DNA of 11,554 nucleotides from an uncultured Ruminococcus sp. (lineage in GTDB: Bacteria > Bacillota > Clostridia > Oscillospirales > Ruminococcaceae), in contig UQKC01000067.1 in assembly GCA_900541495.1 (NCBI GenBank), positions 1-11,554 on the forward strand. The letters run 5' to 3'. Each line of letters starts with the position of its first letter. Within the stretch, counting starts at the first letter, position 1. The position numbers were made by a program, and so were the translations under genes. Positions 1-7,206 of the stretch are shown piece after piece. Below the pieces are notes generated by a model. It did no database searches. It was not told where the DNA came from and was given only the letters and a program-made list of their open reading frames with translations.

Positions 1-91
1 GATTTTTTCCTGTATTTTATTGGTGTTTAGTATTAATCAGCGTTTCCTTAGTATTTATCAACACGCTATATGTTTTAACTTAACACAACAC

Positions 92-134
92 AAAAAAAGA
101 GCGAACCGCGCTGATGCTGCTGTTCGCTCTTTTT
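92..134 (-). terminator. Rho-independent terminator of the ATP synthase operon (probably bidirectional)
   Basis: The arms AAAAAGAGCGAAC (94-106) and GTTCGCTCTTTTT (122-134) pair perfectly over 13 bp around a 15-base loop. On the minus strand the hairpin begins four bases after the atpC stop codon, and seven T residues (complement of A92-A98) cover its end, as expected for an intrinsic terminator. On the plus strand the T-rich stretch 130-140 follows the same hairpin, so it could also stop a convergent transcript from the left. Bases 1-91 are AT-rich and hold nothing I can name. Confidence 0.93.
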
Positions 135-138
135 ATTT

Positions 139-549
139 TTACTTGACCATTGAGTGGACGCTGATTCGATTGAGCGCTCTCTGGAGCTTTAATTCGGCAA
201 TGTCAAGCTCGTGCTTATCTTTAAGATGCCGGAGCTTATCCCTTGCTTCCGCTTCGGAGCGTTTTGCCCAGTCGATATCGATCTCATCTGCCCATTCAAC
301 TGCGTTTGCAATGATAGAGACCTTGTTTCCGCCGACTTTGATTATTCCCGACGAAAGCGCTGCTATTTTAAAAGTTCCGTCCTGATTTTTTATCTTGACG
401 GGACCCGACGGCAGGCTTGCTACAAGGCTCGTATGATTTGCGAGGATACCGATATCTCCCTCTGTCGTTCTGACGATGACCATTGATGTTTCATCGTCAT
501 AGAACGTCTTTTCGGGAGTAATGATCGAGAGTCTGAACTCGGCAGCCAT
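139..549 (-). CDS. atpC: ATP synthase F1 subunit epsilon
   Basis: This 136-residue protein is the epsilon subunit, the central-stalk protein that binds gamma and the c-ring and can brake ATP hydrolysis. The N-terminal beta-sandwich (about residues 1-84) carries the family pattern TPEK near residue 11 and the stretch GDIGILANHTSLVASL at 31-46. The C-terminal helical hairpin (about 90-136) is full length. The start follows a strong GGAGGTGG site, and the gap from atpD is 14 bases. One oddity is the region matching the ATP-binding signature I(L)DxxRA, which reads IDIDWA at 90-95, so the arginine is replaced by tryptophan. Last gene of the operon, closely followed by the terminator. Identity is secure from sequence and position. 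Confidence 0.97.
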   Translation of the reverse strand: MAAEFRLSIITPEKTFYDDETSMVIVRTTEGDIGILANHTSLVASLPSGPVKIKNQDGTFKIAALSSGIIKVGGNKVSIIANAVEWADEIDIDWAKRSEAEARDKLRHLKDKHELDIAELKLQRALNRISVHSMVK

Positions 550-563
550 TATTCCACCTCCGA

Positions 564-1967
564 TTATTCAGCGCTCATTGTTTTTGCTTTTTCCACTACC
601 TCGTCTATTGTTCCTGCAAAGAGGAATGCAGACTCGGGGAGGTCGTCGTGAAGACCTTCGATGATCTCCTTGAAGCCTCTGATAGTTTCCTTGAGCGGTA
701 CATATTTACCCTGATAGCCCGTGAACTGCTCCGCAACGGAGAACGGCTGTGAGAGGAAACGCTGTATCTTTCTTGCTCTTGAAACGGTGAGCTTATCTTC
801 ATCGGAAAGCTCGTCCATACCCATGATAGCGATGATATCCTGGAGTTCTGTGTATCTCTGGAGGATATTCTGAACGGCTCTTGCTGTTTCGTAATGCTCT
901 TTTCCGACGATATCGGGAGAGAGGATTCTCGAAGTCGAGTCAAGAGGGTCAACCGCAGGGTAAATACCGAGCGATGCGATATCTCTTGAAAGAACCGTTG
1001 TAGCGTCAAGGTGGGCGAATGTTGTTGCAGGAGCAGGGTCAGTAAGGTCATCGGCAGGAACGTAAACGGCCTGTACCGATGTGATAGAACCCTTGCTCGT
1101 GGAAGTGATACGCTCCTGGAGAGCACCCATTTCCGTTGCAAGTGTCGGCTGGTAACCAACGGCGGACGGCATACGTCCGAGAAGTGCGGAAACCTCCGAA
1201 CCTGCCTGAGTGAAACGGAAGATATTATCGATGAAGAGAAGAACGTCCTGTCCCTCAACGTCACGGAAATATTCAGCCATTGTAAGTCCCGAAAGACCTA
1301 CTCTCATTCTTGCTCCCGGCGGTTCGTTCATCTGACCGTAAACGAGGACGGTTTTGTCGATAACTCCCGACTCGGTCATTTCGTTATAAAGGTCGTTGCC
1401 CTCACGGGTACGTTCACCAACGCCCGTGAATACGGAGATACCGCCGTGCTGATTTGCAACGTTGTTGATAAGTTCCTGAATAAGAACTGTCTTACCAACG
1501 CCTGCGCCTCCGAAAAGACCGATCTTACCGCCCTTGAGGTAAGGGCAGATAAGGTCGATTACCTTGATGCCTGTTTCGAGTATCTCGTTAGCGGCAGCCT
1601 GCTCTTCGTAGGAAGGAGCTTCTCTATGGATAGCCCATCTTTCCTCACATTCGGGAGCGGGCTTGTTGTCAACAGGTTCGCCGAGAATGTTGAAGATTCT
1701 TCCGAGCGTACCTCTGCCGACGGGAACGGTGATAGGACTGCCCGTATCAACTGCGTCAATGCCTCTTACAAGTCCGTCTGTGGAGGACATTGCGATGCAT
1801 CGAACGACATCGTCGCCGATATGCTGTGCAACTTCGCAGACAAGCTTTTCACCGTTGTTGTCAATTTCTATTGCATTCAGAAGATTCGGCAGGTGATCCT
1901 TTTCAAATGCGATATCGACTACCGCACCGATGATCTGGACTACCTTACCGATATTTTTCTGTGGCAT
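564..1967 (-). CDS. atpD: ATP synthase F1 subunit beta
   Basis: Catalytic beta subunit of F1, 467 residues from the chosen start. It makes ATP from ADP and phosphate in three copies alternating with alpha. The protein begins MPQKNIGKVVQIIGAVVDI, the usual N-terminal barrel. The P-loop GGAGVGKT lies at about 153-160, a Walker B strand DVLLFIDN follows, and the signature ALLGRMPSAVGYQP is intact. The open frame extends 12 codons further to an ATG at 2003, but AGAGGTG lies 8 bases ahead of the ATG at 1967 and family alignment agrees with it, so the shorter form is preferred. It is separated from atpG by 80 bases that contain a hairpin, and from atpC by 14 bases. No missing catalytic element is apparent. 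Confidence 0.98.
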   Translation of the reverse strand: MPQKNIGKVVQIIGAVVDIAFEKDHLPNLLNAIEIDNNGEKLVCEVAQHIGDDVVRCIAMSSTDGLVRGIDAVDTGSPITVPVGRGTLGRIFNILGEPVDNKPAPECEERWAIHREAPSYEEQAAANEILETGIKVIDLICPYLKGGKIGLFGGAGVGKTVLIQELINNVANQHGGISVFTGVGERTREGNDLYNEMTESGVIDKTVLVYGQMNEPPGARMRVGLSGLTMAEYFRDVEGQDVLLFIDNIFRFTQAGSEVSALLGRMPSAVGYQPTLATEMGALQERITSTSKGSITSVQAVYVPADDLTDPAPATTFAHLDATTVLSRDIASLGIYPAVDPLDSTSRILSPDIVGKEHYETARAVQNILQRYTELQDIIAIMGMDELSDEDKLTVSRARKIQRFLSQPFSVAEQFTGYQGKYVPLKETIRGFKEIIEGLHDDLPESAFLFAGTIDEVVEKAKTMSAE

Positions 1968-1975
1968 TATTTGAT

Positions 1976-1982
1976 CACCTCT
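1976..1982 (-). promoter_or_regulatory. Ribosome binding site that fixes the atpD start
   Basis: AGAGGTG on the minus strand lies 8 bases ahead of the ATG at 1967. The in-frame upstream ATG at 2003 has no comparable site and overlaps a hairpin, so this element decides the start. Confidence 0.8.
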
Positions 1983-1999
1983 TGTTTTAAATTGGGTGT

Positions 2000-2025
2000 G
2001 CAATGCATTGTAACCGCTGCATTGC
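2000..2025 (-). other. Intercistronic hairpin between atpG and atpD
   Basis: GCAATGCA (2000-2007) and TGCATTGC (2018-2025) form a perfect 8-bp inverted repeat with a 10-base loop, in the 80-base gap between gamma and beta. No T-run follows on the minus strand, so it is not a simple terminator. A role in mRNA processing or stability is inference. Confidence 0.6.
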
Positions 2026-2047
2026 GTTCGGGCGTTTTATCGGAGCG

Positions 2048-2917
2048 TCATTCCTGAGCGGAAGCACCGCCGACGATCTCCGTGATCTCCTGAGTGATCG
2101 CAGACTGTCTTGCTCGGTTGTAAACGAGCGAGAGGCTGGAGATCATTTCTCCTGCGTTGTCGGAAGCGTTTTCCATTGCGCTTCTTCTTGCAGCCTGCTC
2201 TGCGGCAAAGCTTTCAACTATCGCAGAATATACAACGCCTGTGATATATTTGGGAACAATGGCGTTAAAAACAGCCTCGGCTGAGGGTTCATATATGGGA
2301 AGTTCGTGAACTTTCTTCTCCTGCTTCGGGATATCGAGCGGCAGGATAGGACTGAACTTCGCAACCTGAGAGAGTGTTGAAACGAACTCGGTCGAAACAA
2401 GCTCCACAGATGTGACCTCGCCTTTGAGATATGGTGCGACTATATCATCGGCAATGGCAGCCGCGCCGTTTATGCGCAGATCCTGACCGACATTGATATA
2501 AGTCTGCACAACATCATAGCCATGCTTGGTGAAATATTCGGCTGATTTTTTGCCGACAGCAAGAACCTTGACCTTGCTGCCCTCGTCCGTAAGCTCTTTA
2601 ATGCGCGCTGTGGCAAGCTTCGTTATATTTGAGTTGAAGCCGCCCGCAAGACCGCGGTCGCCTGCGATAACGACAAGCATTACCGTGCCTGCGCCGTCCT
2701 GCTTACGGGTAAAGGGAGAAAAGAAGTTCTCATTTTCGGATTGGATCTCGCACATTGTTTCATGCAGCGACTTATAGAACGGGCGAGCCTTGTCAGCCTT
2801 TTCCTTGGCTTTGCGCAGCTTCGATGAAGAAACCACTTCCATAGCCTTGGTGATCTGCAGGGTGGACTCGACGCTCTTGATACGCCTTTTTATGCTTTTC
2901 ATATTGCCCGAAGCCAT
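2048..2917 (-). CDS. atpG: ATP synthase F1 subunit gamma
   Basis: Gamma subunit, 289 residues, the rotating central shaft of F1 that couples c-ring rotation to the catalytic sites. The N-terminal helix reads MKSIKRRIKSVESTLQITKAM, the usual opening, and is followed by the conserved GDRGLAGGFN at 86-95. The C-terminal helix ends with the family pattern around RARQSAITQEITEIVGGA. Length is normal for the family. AAAGGA lies about 10 bases ahead of the ATG. The gap from atpA is 39 bases. I see no odd insertion. Identity is secure. Confidence 0.98.
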   Translation of the reverse strand: MASGNMKSIKRRIKSVESTLQITKAMEVVSSSKLRKAKEKADKARPFYKSLHETMCEIQSENENFFSPFTRKQDGAGTVMLVVIAGDRGLAGGFNSNITKLATARIKELTDEGSKVKVLAVGKKSAEYFTKHGYDVVQTYINVGQDLRINGAAAIADDIVAPYLKGEVTSVELVSTEFVSTLSQVAKFSPILPLDIPKQEKKVHELPIYEPSAEAVFNAIVPKYITGVVYSAIVESFAAEQAARRSAMENASDNAGEMISSLSLVYNRARQSAITQEITEIVGGASAQE

Positions 2918-2956
2918 ACAAAATCCATCCTTTCTTTACCTATTTCCGTCAGCGGT

Positions 2957-4474
2957 TCAAGCCTTTTCGGCGAGGAACTTCTTGACGAATTCATTGAGCG
3001 CATCTTTGAGTTCATCCTCTGCTTCGGGAGTAAGAACCTTCTGCGTTCTGATAGTTTCGGTAATGTCGGGGTGAGATTCTGCGATGAAATCGAACATTTC
3101 ATTCTGGAATTCGAGAACGTCCGAAACGGCAATATCCTTTAAATAGTTATGCGTTACGGCATAGATGATAAGGACCTGATTTTCAACGGCGATAGGCGAG
3201 TTTCTGTCCTGCTTGAGAACTTCAACAACTCTTTCACCGAGAGCAAGACGCTCCTTGGTGTCCTTATCGAGGTCAGAACCGAACTGTGAGAACGACTGGA
3301 GTTCACGATACTGTGAGTATGTGAGCTTTAACGAACCCGAAACCTTTTTCATAGCCTTGATCTGAGCTGCACCGCCGACACGGGATACGGAGATGCCCGG
3401 GTTTACGGCAGGACGGATACCTGCGTTGAAAAGGTCTGTTTCAAGGAAGATCTGACCGTCTGTGATAGAAATAACGTTTGTAGGGATATAAGCCGAAACG
3501 TCGCCCGCCTGCGTTTCGATGATAGGAAGCGCGGTAAGCGAGCCGCCGCCGTAGTTTTCGTTAAGGCAGCAAGCACGTTCGAGCAGTCTTGAATGGAGAT
3601 AGAATACATCTCCGGGGTAAGCTTCACGTCCCGGTGGGCGCTTAAGAAGCAAGGAAAGTGTACGGTAAGCAACAGCATGCTTCGACAGGTCATCATAAAC
3701 GCAAAGTACGTCCTTGCCCTGATCGAGGAAGTATTCACCCATTGCACAGCCCGAATAAGGAGCAATATACTGCAAAGGTGCAAGCTCGGAAGCTGTTGCG
3801 GAAACAACAATGGTATAATCCATTGCGCCGTTCTTTTCAAGCGTTTCAACAACGTTTGCAACGGTAGAACGCTTCTGACCTATTGCAACGTAGATACAGA
3901 TAACGCCCTGACCCTTCTGATTGATGATAGTATCGAGCGCGATAGCGGTCTTACCTGTCTGTCTGTCGCCGATGATAAGTTCACGCTGACCTCTGCCGAT
4001 AGGGATCATAGCATCGATAGCCTTGATACCCGTCTGGAGAGGGCGGCTTACTGATTTTCTTGTGATGATACCGAGAGCGGTCTTTTCGATAGGCATTGTC
4101 TTATCCGTGAGGATAGCACCCTTGCCGTCGATAGGCTGACCGAGCGAGTTTACAACTCTTCCGAGAAGCTCTTCGCCAACCGGAACTGACATGATGCGTC
4201 CCGTTCTCTTAACGGTATCGCCCTCCTTGATACCTATGTCCGAACCGAGCATAACTGCTCCGACGAACTCCTGTTCAAGGTTGAGCGCCATGGCATAAAC
4301 GCCGTTTTCAAACTCAAGGAGTTCGCCGGACATACATTTTTCAAGTCCGTGGATCCTTGCAATACCGTCGCCGACCGTGACAACGGTTCCGGTATCGGAA
4401 AGTTCGATCTTTGAATTGTAATTCTTGATCTGTTCTTTGATTATACCGGTGATCTCATCCGGGCGTAAATCCAT
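2957..4474 (-). CDS. atpA: ATP synthase F1 subunit alpha
   Basis: Non-catalytic nucleotide-binding alpha subunit, 505 residues from the chosen start. The P-loop GDRQTGKT is at about 169-176. The stretch PGISVSRVGGAAQ carries the arginine that reaches the catalytic site in beta. Three starts are possible: ATG at 4492, 4477 and 4474. The family normally begins MxLRPEEI, which fits MDLRPDEITGI at 4474, so I chose that one. None of the three has a good Shine-Dalgarno site, and only a weak GGTG lies ahead of 4474, which is unusual in this operon. An 8-bp hairpin sits in the gap after atpH. Identity is secure; the start is uncertain by up to six residues. Confidence 0.97.
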   Translation of the reverse strand: MDLRPDEITGIIKEQIKNYNSKIELSDTGTVVTVGDGIARIHGLEKCMSGELLEFENGVYAMALNLEQEFVGAVMLGSDIGIKEGDTVKRTGRIMSVPVGEELLGRVVNSLGQPIDGKGAILTDKTMPIEKTALGIITRKSVSRPLQTGIKAIDAMIPIGRGQRELIIGDRQTGKTAIALDTIINQKGQGVICIYVAIGQKRSTVANVVETLEKNGAMDYTIVVSATASELAPLQYIAPYSGCAMGEYFLDQGKDVLCVYDDLSKHAVAYRTLSLLLKRPPGREAYPGDVFYLHSRLLERACCLNENYGGGSLTALPIIETQAGDVSAYIPTNVISITDGQIFLETDLFNAGIRPAVNPGISVSRVGGAAQIKAMKKVSGSLKLTYSQYRELQSFSQFGSDLDKDTKERLALGERVVEVLKQDRNSPIAVENQVLIIYAVTHNYLKDIAVSDVLEFQNEMFDFIAESHPDITETIRTQKVLTPEAEDELKDALNEFVKKFLAEKA

Positions 4475-4503
4475 CATTACACCAACTTTCATAATATTTT
4501 TTG

Positions 4504-4530
4504 ATCTAAACGAGCAGCGCGAGTTTAGAT
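4504..4530 (-). other. Intercistronic hairpin between atpH and atpA
   Basis: ATCTAAAC (4504-4511) and GTTTAGAT (4523-4530) form a perfect 8-bp stem with an 11-base loop. It starts three bases after the atpH stop codon and ends 12 bases before the earliest atpA start. On the minus strand it is followed by an A-run, not a T-run, so it does not look like a terminator in the direction of the operon. Confidence 0.6.
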
Positions 4531-4532
4531 TT

Positions 4533-5075
4533 TTATGCGATCGTACCCTTTATCTGTTTCTGGAGCGTTTCAAGACGGGTCTTTACAGTACCGTCAAGGA
4601 GCGTTCCGTTGTAGCTGACCTTCATTCCGCCGATAAGGGAGCTGTCGGTCTTTTCTTCAAGAATTATCTTCTTGTTATAGACCTTGGAAAGCTTATCGAT
4701 AAGCTTGCCCCTCTGCTTGTCCGAAAGAGGTCTGTCGGAAGTGACCGTGACTTCGGCAATTCCGCTCTTGTCGTACCATTTCTCCTTGTAGCTGTCCGCT
4801 ATCTCGGGGAGATGATCCGCACGGCTCTTTTCGGTCAAAACACAAAGGAAATTGTATATCTGGTCGGAAACTCTGCCCTTGAAGATCTTTTCTGCGGCTT
4901 CAAGCCTTTCCGCTACGCTCAAAGTAGGGGATTTGAGGAGCTTTGAAACCTCGGGATTTTCCTTCCATATCTTTTTCAGAGCCATAAGCTCGTCAAAGGT
5001 TTCCTCTGCGCAGTTCTGCTCGGCGGCAAGTTCAAACAAAGCTTCGGAGTACACATTTCCAACCGAACCTGCCAT
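4533..5075 (-). CDS. atpH: ATP synthase F1 subunit delta
   Basis: Delta subunit, 180 residues, which ties the top of F1 to the peripheral stalk made by subunit b. The N-terminal helical bundle (about 1-105) begins with the typical pattern VYSEALFELA. The C-terminal part holds the conserved block GGMKVSYNGTLLDGTVKTRLE near 149-169, which is diagnostic of the family. The ATG is preceded by AGGTCAGG, and the gap from atpF is 20 bases. Length is normal. Its place between b and alpha matches the standard operon order. Confidence 0.96.
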   Translation of the reverse strand: MAGSVGNVYSEALFELAAEQNCAEETFDELMALKKIWKENPEVSKLLKSPTLSVAERLEAAEKIFKGRVSDQIYNFLCVLTEKSRADHLPEIADSYKEKWYDKSGIAEVTVTSDRPLSDKQRGKLIDKLSKVYNKKIILEEKTDSSLIGGMKVSYNGTLLDGTVKTRLETLQKQIKGTIA

Positions 5076-5095
5076 AAGAACCTGACCTTTCCCGA

Positions 5096-5596
5096 TTATT
5101 CTCCGATGCTGTCGATGAAGCTGTCGATAAGCTCATCGTGAGTCTTGGGGTCGATCTCCTTGGATACGACCTTTTCTGCGATAGAGATCGCAATATCGGA
5201 AATATCGTCCTTTATCTGATTAACAGCGCGTTTCTTTTCCTTTTCAATGTCAGCGTTAGCCTTGACAGTGATCGAGCGAGCCTCGTCCTGAGCCTCGGAG
5301 ATGATCTCGTCAGAGCGTTTCTGAGCCTTTTTGGTGGCATTCTTGATGATCTCAGCCGATTCTTCCTTAGCGCCTGCGAGCTTTTCGGTGTATTCAGCTT
5401 CAAGCTCTTCGGCGTTTTTCAGCTTCTGGTCGGCTTCTTCGTAAGTTTTTTCAACTTCCGTTTTTCTCGCTTCAAGAATAGCGTTCACCTTGTCGAAAAG
5501 AAAATGCTTTACAACAAGAAACAGGATCAAAAGGTTAGCCAGAGTGCCTACGATCGTGGTCAGATCAATTGAGAAAAATTCAAAATTAGTTGACAT
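5096..5596 (-). CDS. atpF: ATP synthase Fo subunit b
   Basis: Subunit b, 166 residues, forms the peripheral stalk that holds alpha/beta still against the rotor. One membrane helix spans about residues 11-32, followed by a long charged helix rich in Glu, Lys and Ala (about 38-145) that would form the dimeric coiled coil. It ends in an acidic tail that would contact delta. Only one b gene is present, so a homodimer is expected. The GGGAGGC ribosome site is 11 bases from the ATG, longer than usual, and AGGC/GCCT between them can form a small stem that would shorten the distance. The gap from atpE is 37 bases. Confidence 0.96.
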   Translation of the reverse strand: MSTNFEFFSIDLTTIVGTLANLLILFLVVKHFLFDKVNAILEARKTEVEKTYEEADQKLKNAEELEAEYTEKLAGAKEESAEIIKNATKKAQKRSDEIISEAQDEARSITVKANADIEKEKKRAVNQIKDDISDIAISIAEKVVSKEIDPKTHDELIDSFIDSIGE

Positions 5597-5633
5597 AGGC
5601 TTATTCTGCCTCCCGTTCTAAATTCTTTTTATA

Positions 5634-5912
5634 TTAGCCAAGGTATTTGAGGAACGGATTAGCGAACAGGAGCATGATAGCAACGAACAGACCGTAGATA
5701 CCTGTTGTTTCGGCAACGGCACAGCCAACGAACATTGTTGGTGTAACTTCGCCCTTGATCTCAGGCTGACGTCCGATAGTTTCGATAGTCTTGCCAACAG
5801 CGTAGCCTTCACCGATACCAGGGCCGATACCTGCGATCATTGCAAGTCCTGCGCCGATCGCCTGACCTGCGAGTACAATACTCTGAGCCTGCAATAAAGC
5901 TTCGTTTTCCAT
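5634..5912 (-). CDS. atpE: ATP synthase Fo subunit c (rotor ring; predicted Na+-binding type)
   Basis: Subunit c, 92 residues, forms the membrane rotor ring that carries the coupling ion. Two membrane helices (about 11-40 and 57-86) are joined by the conserved polar loop with RQPE at 48-51. The ion-carrying carboxylate is E68 in AVAETTGIY. E35 in GPGIGEGY, T69 and Y73 occupy the positions that bind Na+ in known sodium rings. Ilyobacter tartaricus has Gln, Glu, Ser and Tyr there, and Fusobacterium nucleatum has a Glu/Glu pair. So Na+ coupling is predicted, not proven. GGAGGTT lies 8 bases ahead of the ATG in an AT-rich leader, consistent with strong translation of a subunit needed in many copies. 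The gap from atpB is 103 bases. Confidence 0.97.
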   Translation of the reverse strand: MENEALLQAQSIVLAGQAIGAGLAMIAGIGPGIGEGYAVGKTIETIGRQPEIKGEVTPTMFVGCAVAETTGIYGLFVAIMLLFANPFLKYLG

Positions 5913-5976
5913 AGTTAAATAACCTCCAAAAAATTGATTTTGAATTTATACGGAACACTATTGTGAAATATAGGAG

Positions 5977-5991
5977 AGATCAAAGCGATCT
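5977..5991 (-). other. Small hairpin in the atpB-atpE gap
   Basis: AGATC (5977-5981) and GATCT (5987-5991) form a 5-bp stem with a 5-base loop, in the longest gap inside the Fo part of the operon (103 bases). The rest of the gap is AT-rich. It is small enough to arise by chance. A link to the higher expression needed for subunit c is speculation. Confidence 0.25.
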
Positions 5992-6015
5992 TTCCGCATT
6001 TTTCGGTGTTCGGTA

Positions 6016-6744
6016 TTATTCGCGTCCCATCTGAATATAGATCATGGTGAGCATGATAAATACATAGGACTGGATCGTACCGGAGAAAAGGTCGAAATAG
6101 ACCGATAAAACCGCAGGAATACCTATCTGGAAGATATTGAAGTAATAGGTTTCCGCATGGATACCGATAAGATTGTATAACGCTCCGCTCGCCGAGCCGA
6201 GAGCCGCATAAAGAATGACAGTGATTATCATACCGCCTGCGACATTGCCGAAAAGACGAAGTGCCATAGCGACAGGAGTTGCGACTTCGCTGATGATGTT
6301 GAGCGGGTTGATCATCGTTTTGAGGTAAGCGCCTATTCCGTGGCTGTGTATCTTATTATAGGTTATGAGCACAAAGGTAACTAACGCAAGTGTGCCCGTA
6401 ACGCTGATGTCGGCTGTGATACTTCTGAAACCGAGCATCGAAATAAGCGTTCCCAGCAGGATATAGGAGAACAGCGCACCTATATAAGGAGCATAGTTCA
6501 TACAATCCTCACCCATATTGCTGCGCACCATTTTATTGCAGAAATTAACTATATATTCCGCAGCGCATTGCTTCTTGCCCGCAGGAACTTTCTGCATATT
6601 GTGCGTAAGAATAAGGCAGACTGCGAGAACGGCGAGGATAACGAGCCAACCCGTAACGACCGATTCGGATATAGCGAATCTGATGTTTCCCTCTGCATCA
6701 AGCAGCTGTATCATCCGTCTTGGTCCCTGCACGTCTATATTCAT
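6016..6744 (-). CDS. atpB: ATP synthase Fo subunit a
   Basis: Subunit a, 242 residues, supplies the two half-channels through which the coupling ion reaches and leaves the c-ring. Several hydrophobic segments are visible (about 30-48, 84-105, 113-131, 150-182, 204-236). The essential arginine is R163 in MALRLFGN, equivalent to E. coli R210. The E. coli channel residues E219 and H245 align by eye with M172 and D218, so the polar channel lining differs from E. coli. The start codon overlaps the stop of the atpI-like gene (ATGA), and AGGAGGGG lies about 8 bases upstream, so the two genes are translationally coupled. Identity is secure. Confidence 0.97.
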   Translation of the reverse strand: MNIDVQGPRRMIQLLDAEGNIRFAISESVVTGWLVILAVLAVCLILTHNMQKVPAGKKQCAAEYIVNFCNKMVRSNMGEDCMNYAPYIGALFSYILLGTLISMLGFRSITADISVTGTLALVTFVLITYNKIHSHGIGAYLKTMINPLNIISEVATPVAMALRLFGNVAGGMIITVILYAALGSASGALYNLIGIHAETYYFNIFQIGIPAVLSVYFDLFSGTIQSYVFIMLTMIYIQMGRE

Positions 6745-7145
6745 AGATCTTTCCCCTCCTTCCGTTTTTTCACCGCCGCATCAAGCGTGTAGCTCCAGCG
6801 CGGATACATCATAGGGACAGCAGCCATAACAACGTTCGCATATTGAGTTTTGACGCAAAAAGCGAAAAGACAGCCCATTATCGCGAATCTGCCGATATAG
6901 GAAAGGGTCATGAGCCGTTTTGCAGCACCGACCTGCCTTTCGACAGCGTGTTCGGAGGAAATTCCGAGTATCACGAAATTGAGCAGCATAACGAACGTTC
7001 CGAGCAGCAGCCCCAACAGCATATCGAGCTTAAAGCCAAAGAACGGCAGCGTTATTAAGTATAGAATGCCGTCAAATATAAAAGTGCGCGGCAAAAGAAA
7101 CGTCAGCTCTTTATTTATCATAGAGCTAAAGCACTTTATCCTCAC
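6741..7145 (-). CDS. atpI: AtpI-like membrane protein (ATP synthase subunit I)
   Basis: Small membrane protein of 134 residues, first in the operon and overlapping atpB by four bases. Four hydrophobic stretches are visible (about 15-35, 38-62, 75-96, 98-113) between a basic N-terminus and a Lys/Arg-rich tail. Size, topology and position match the AtpI family, which helps c-ring assembly or cation supply in some bacteria. The sequence itself is poorly conserved, so the name leans on context. The frame is open up to an ATG at 7163, but GGAGGT at 7153-7158 lies inside that extension, 7 bases ahead of a GTG at 7145. The GTG is therefore preferred. Confidence 0.8.
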   Translation of the reverse strand: MRIKCFSSMINKELTFLLPRTFIFDGILYLITLPFFGFKLDMLLGLLLGTFVMLLNFVILGISSEHAVERQVGAAKRLMTLSYIGRFAIMGCLFAFCVKTQYANVVMAAVPMMYPRWSYTLDAAVKKRKEGKDL

Positions 7146-7152
7146 ACTTTTC

Positions 7153-7158
7153 ACCTCC
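7153..7158 (-). promoter_or_regulatory. Ribosome binding site that fixes the GTG start of the atpI-like gene
   Basis: GGAGGT on the minus strand sits 7 bases before the GTG at 7145, near-ideal spacing. An ATG start at 7163 would place this site inside the coding region and would have no site of its own. Confidence 0.8.
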
Positions 7159-7177
7159 GGCATTATAAACTTATAGT

Positions 7178-7206
7178 ATTATACCATATTTCGTTCAAAT
7201 TTGCAA
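7178..7206 (-). promoter_or_regulatory. Promoter of the ATP synthase operon
   Basis: On the minus strand TTGCAA (7201-7206) and TATAAT (7178-7183) are separated by 17 bases, and TGG directly before the -10 makes an extended TGnTATAAT element. Transcription would begin near 7171, giving a leader of about 26 bases before the GTG start of the first gene. This leaves no room for a riboswitch. It is the only well-formed promoter seen ahead of the operon. Confidence 0.8.

Noticed and set aside
20..385. A 121-codon plus-strand open frame at the left end
   Set aside because: It crosses the operon terminator and runs antisense through atpC, with no ribosome site and no family resemblance.
1011..2057. 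A 348-codon open frame on the plus strand opposite atpD
   Set aside because: It lies entirely antisense to a clearly conserved beta subunit, has a low-complexity cysteine-rich translation and no recognisable domain. It is a by-product of the codon bias of atpD.
4504..4540. Hairpin followed by TTTT on the plus strand as a terminator
   Set aside because: No plus-strand gene ends near it, and the T-run is only part of an AT-rich junction. It is listed instead as an intercistronic hairpin of the minus-strand mRNA.
7162..7167. Second TATAAT on the minus strand close to the first atp gene
   Set aside because: A start from it would fall in or beyond the ribosome binding site, and no -35 element fits. 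The site at 7178-7206 is better.
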